64,000 nt of DNA from assembly GCF_002094855.1 (NCBI RefSeq), contig NZ_ARYN01000005.1:62001-126000 (forward strand). Reading direction: 5' to 3'. This document shows positions 61,766 through 64,000 of this stretch, in pieces. Positions within the stretch are counted from its first letter, which is position 1. Each line of letters begins with the position of its first letter. A model generated the notes under the pieces. That model searched no databases. It was not told the origin of the DNA and saw only the letters and a program-made list of their open reading frames with translations. The DNA comes from Zunongwangia atlantica 22II14-10F7. GTDB lineage: Bacteria > Bacteroidota > Bacteroidia > Flavobacteriales > Flavobacteriaceae. The translations under genes were made by a program, and so were the position numbers.

Positions 61766-62512
61766 ATGCCAGCTGAATATCACATTTTAAACGGCGATGC
61801 CTTAAAACATCAATTTCCCGCCGCAATTAAAGGCGGTTTAATCATCGCACGCGAATGTTTGATTGAAGGCCCTACCCAGGAAGTTGATTTTGACCGATTT
61901 TTCAAGAAAAGAGCTGAATTTATTGCTAAAACTTATGCTGAAACTGAAGAAAATTACCTTAAAAAGGTAAAATCTGAGTTTCAGAAGATCTTAGATATTA
62001 AAGAAGACTGCGAAATTAATCTTTGGTTTGAGCATGATCTTTTTTGCCAGGTTAATTTTTGGTTTGTAAGCACCTTAATTGCTCAAAATCCACATTTGAA
62101 CAAGGTTTTTTTAGTGATGCCAAATAAACTTAGCCAATTTGGTTTTGGCGGATTAAGTAAAACCGAATTAATTGAAGCCTACAAACATCGAAAATCGATA
62201 AATAAGATTCAAGATTTTGCAGCACTCTGGCTATATTATCAAAACAATGATCTGGAAGAATTAAAATTAGCGGCTAAAAATCTTCAAAAAGAATTTCCTT
62301 TTTTGGCACCAGCAGTTGAAGCTCATATAGCTAGGATTCCGCATAAAAATGATCCTGGCCGCCCGGTAAAAGTTATTTTAGAAATCATGAATAAGCTGAA
62401 AACTGAAGAATTTATTCCTGTTTTTAAAGAATTCAGTAAAAGAGAAAGTATTTACGGTTTTGGAGATCTTCAGGTGAAAACACTTGTTGAAAAAGCACGA
62501 AAACTTCGATAA
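61766..62512 (+). CDS. DUF1835 domain protein
   Basis: A 248-residue soluble protein. The start, AEYHILNGDALKHQFP, and the following LIIARECLIEGPTQEVDFD and INLWFEHDLFCQVNFWF are DUF1835 features. WFEHDLFCQ has the conserved His-Asp and Cys and may be an active or metal site; this is an inference. The C-terminal half is alpha-helical (YGFGDLQVKTLVEKARKLR). Function is unknown in this family. It stands alone, 159 bases after bdr. Confidence 0.8.
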   Translation: MPAEYHILNGDALKHQFPAAIKGGLIIARECLIEGPTQEVDFDRFFKKRAEFIAKTYAETEENYLKKVKSEFQKILDIKEDCEINLWFEHDLFCQVNFWFVSTLIAQNPHLNKVFLVMPNKLSQFGFGGLSKTELIEAYKHRKSINKIQDFAALWLYYQNNDLEELKLAAKNLQKEFPFLAPAVEAHIARIPHKNDPGRPVKVILEIMNKLKTEEFIPVFKEFSKRESIYGFGDLQVKTLVEKARKLR

Positions 62513-62520
62513 GTAAAACA

Positions 62521-62609
62521 CCTCGGGGCAAGTACACAAGGCATTCGTTGGGAATAAATATTTAATTTCGAGGCAAACCTCGAGGTATCATAGCCTTTGG
62601 CGGTGCCAA
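62521..62609. repeat. dispersed intergenic element, copy C
   Basis: Begins CCTCGGGGCAAG like copy B at 42467 and has a TTTAAT followed by a TCGA palindrome, here TCGAGG-CAAA-CCTCGA (62568-62583). It then runs into the TTGGC-GGT-GCCAA element (62584-62609) shared with 6465-6490, so it joins the two repeat types. Confidence 0.5.
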
Positions 62610-62619
62610 CAAAACAAAA

Positions 62620-62640
62620 CCCCGAAAGAAACTTCCGGGG
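62620..62640 (-). terminator. intrinsic terminator of the 119-residue gene at 62667
   Basis: CCCCGAAAG and CTTCCGGGG pair with one mismatch. On the minus strand TTTTGTTTTG follows. Confidence 0.7.
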
Positions 62641-62666
62641 CTTGTATCACAACATTTAAGTACTTA

Positions 62667-63026
62667 TTAGATCAACACTAATTCTGATGAGCTAATAATA
62701 TCGTTTCTATTTAATAGTTTTCCGTAGAATTCAAGGTCGTTCTTACCGCTTTTAAAAGATTCATCCAACCATTCTGTAGCTTTATGTACAGGAAATGTAA
62801 AAACTTTAATATTTGGATATCCTTGTGGCGAGGATCCCTGATTAATGCCAATTTCTATAGTTTTATCTTTCTTGTTATAAAAAACAAACTTTGCTAAAAA
62901 ATTATGACGTAGTAAATCGATAAAGTCCTGCGGAATTTTTTCACAATCCGTGCATTCCTCGATATACTGATTTACCAATACCCTCAATGATGTTTTAATC
63001 TCCTCCGTTCTTAAATAAGATGCCAT
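62667..63026 (-). CDS. hypothetical protein, small and soluble
   Basis: A 119-residue protein beginning MASYLRTEEIKTSLRVLVNQ. It is predicted mixed alpha/beta, with two cysteines close together (EECTDCEK, about residues 25-28) that could bind a metal or form a disulfide, and a strand-rich middle (FVFYNKKDKTIEIGIN, NIKVFTFPV). I do not recognise a family. It has its own terminator and lies between two divergent or convergent single genes, so context gives no clue. Base composition matches its neighbours. Confidence 0.65.
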   Translation of the reverse strand: MASYLRTEEIKTSLRVLVNQYIEECTDCEKIPQDFIDLLRHNFLAKFVFYNKKDKTIEIGINQGSSPQGYPNIKVFTFPVHKATEWLDESFKSGKNDLEFYGKLLNRNDIISSSELVLI

Positions 63027-63299
63027 AGTTTTTAGTTTTTTTGTTGTTAATACTCAGCGAAAATAGTTTCAATCCATAGACTTAAAAAGCATTTGTGTAA
63101 GGTTTAACTCGAAGATATAAAATCTTCACAATATCGTTTTCGTAGGTGTCTCAATTTTACCCCGCCTAAAATCAGAATCAAATAATTGCGGATTTTCACT
63201 AATCTCCTGAAATACAAATTCCTGAAATTTTAAAGCTTAAATTATCATTTCAATAAAAATGGCTATATTCTAAAAAAATTTAAATTTTATTTTAACAAA

Positions 63300-64000
63300 A
63301 TGAATAAAATCGTACTCTGGTCACTTTGCGCCGCGTTTGCAGGATTTCTATTTGGTTTCGATACTGTAGTGATATCGGGAGCTGAGAAGCAATTACAACA
63401 AATCTGGCAAAGTTCAGATGCCTTTCATGGCACCTTTGTAATTGGCATGGCATTATGGGGTACGGTTGCCGGAGCACTCTTTGGAAGTTTCCCAACAAAT
63501 TTCTTCGGAAGAAAAAAGAGTTTATTTTTTATAGGAATTTTATACGTGATCTCAGCTTTGGGATCTGCCCTGGTAGATGATCCTTATACCTTCGGAATAT
63601 TTCGATTTATTGGTGGCTTGGGAGTTGGAGCTTCAACGATCGCTGCGCCCGCCTATATTTCTGAAATTGCTCCTGAAAAAGATCGGGGAAGATTAGTAGC
63701 CTTTTATCAATTCAATATTGTTTTAGGAATGCTAGCGGCTTATGCTTCAAATTATCTTTTACGAGAAACCGGAAGCGAACCCTGGCGCTGGATGATTGGC
63801 ATGGAAGCTTTACCTGCTTTAATTTATACATTTTTGGTGCTGGTTATTCCGCAGAGTCCGCGTTGGTTAATTTCGCAGGGCAAAATGGAAAAAGCACGGT
63901 TTATTTTAGCTAAAATCGACACCTCTAAAGATTTAGACAGCAAGATCGCAGAAATTAAAAGACAGGCAGATCATGGGAAATCTTCTAATGAAAATATCTT
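63300..64000 (+). CDS. sugar porter family MFS transporter, C-terminus cut by window edge
   Basis: The first 233 codons of a major facilitator sugar transporter. The start MNKIVLWSLCAAFAGFLFGF is helix 1, with FGFDTVVISGA typical of the sugar porter family. FFGRKKSLFFIGI is the loop 2-3 motif (G-R-K/R), RFIGGLGVGASTIAAPAYIS with EIAPEKDRGRLV the helix 4 to 5 region, and VIPQSPRWLISQGKMEKA the P-E/Q-S-P-R-W-L motif after helix 6. The likely substrate is a hexose or pentose taken up with protons or sodium; it cannot be specified. The frame is open to the window end. Confidence 0.93.
   Translation, partial: MNKIVLWSLCAAFAGFLFGFDTVVISGAEKQLQQIWQSSDAFHGTFVIGMALWGTVAGALFGSFPTNFFGRKKSLFFIGILYVISALGSALVDDPYTFGIFRFIGGLGVGASTIAAPAYISEIAPEKDRGRLVAFYQFNIVLGMLAAYASNYLLRETGSEPWRWMIGMEALPALIYTFLVLVIPQSPRWLISQGKMEKARFILAKIDTSKDLDSKIAEIKRQADHGKSSNENI

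Noticed and set aside
63069-63078. GTTTCAATCC, similar to the start of some CRISPR repeats
   Set aside because: It occurs once, with no repeat structure around it.

Overview
This window is a stretch of chromosome from a marine-type member of the Flavobacteriaceae (Bacteroidota), close in style to Zunongwangia, Gramella or Salegentibacter. I base this on the low GC content, the general lack of Shine-Dalgarno sites, promoters of the Bacteroidota form (TTG, 17-23 bases, TAnnTTTG), several TTG starts, a six-gene Nqr sodium pump, type IX secretion (T9SS) parts, a Rho factor with a long Asn/Lys-rich insertion, and an RpoD of only 287 residues. The genus is inferred, not proven. Almost all genes are chromosomal housekeeping genes. 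I see no prophage, insertion sequence, integron or CRISPR array.

Layout. 1-6.5 kb: DUF1599 protein (cut), folP, cdaA (c-di-AMP synthesis), a DUF3667 membrane protein, truA with an ABC exporter, and a YfcE-type phosphodiesterase. 6.5-12.4 kb: a DUF4293 protein, rho, a two-component system with a Usp-like protein, a candidate small RNA, tRNA-Gly(TCC) and a GNAT enzyme. 12.4-19.3 kb: a second ClpP, a small GNAT, an L,D-transpeptidase, then a co-directional run gpmI, thioredoxin-like lipoprotein, HAD hydrolase, map, NUMOD4/HNH protein, methyltransferase. 19.4-26.9 kb: apbE, a 119-residue partner, and nqrFEDCBA. ApbE installs the FMN that NqrB and NqrC need. 27-32.3 kb: T9SS plug-domain protein, a second DUF3667 protein, apaG, a TANGO2-like protein, pruA. 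32.4-39.2 kb: a 2165-residue SprB-repeat surface protein with a T9SS C-terminal signal. 39.3-47.8 kb: rsmG, fatty-acid desaturase, aspartate aminotransferase, trkH-trkA, menaquinone methyltransferase, PorT, SpoU methyltransferase. 47.9-57.3 kb: TamL-type Omp85 lipoprotein, fbaA, accD, rpsO, pnp, a lipoprotein, rpoD. 57.3-64 kb: a tandem repeat array, a BLUF photosensor, lplA, rpe, bdr, a DUF1835 protein, an unknown protein and the start of a sugar-porter gene.

The most unusual segment is 57331-58350, between rpoD and the BLUF gene. It holds two perfect 446-bp tandem units and a third 128-bp partial copy. Each copy contains a module of two GC-rich hairpins. The two hairpins have different stems but show the same nine-base loop, AGTGATGAC. 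Each full unit also carries a consensus promoter pointing at the next module. This looks like a recently expanded small-RNA cassette with six identical loops. Mini-ORFs, or membership of a known flavobacterial RNA family, remain possible explanations. Secondary signals are a candidate structured RNA at 11639-11781, three kinds of dispersed intergenic repeat (56271-56365; 32634-32654 with 42467-42556; 6465-6490 with 62584-62609), an unusual flavinylation site in NqrB, and an AccD without zinc-finger cysteines.
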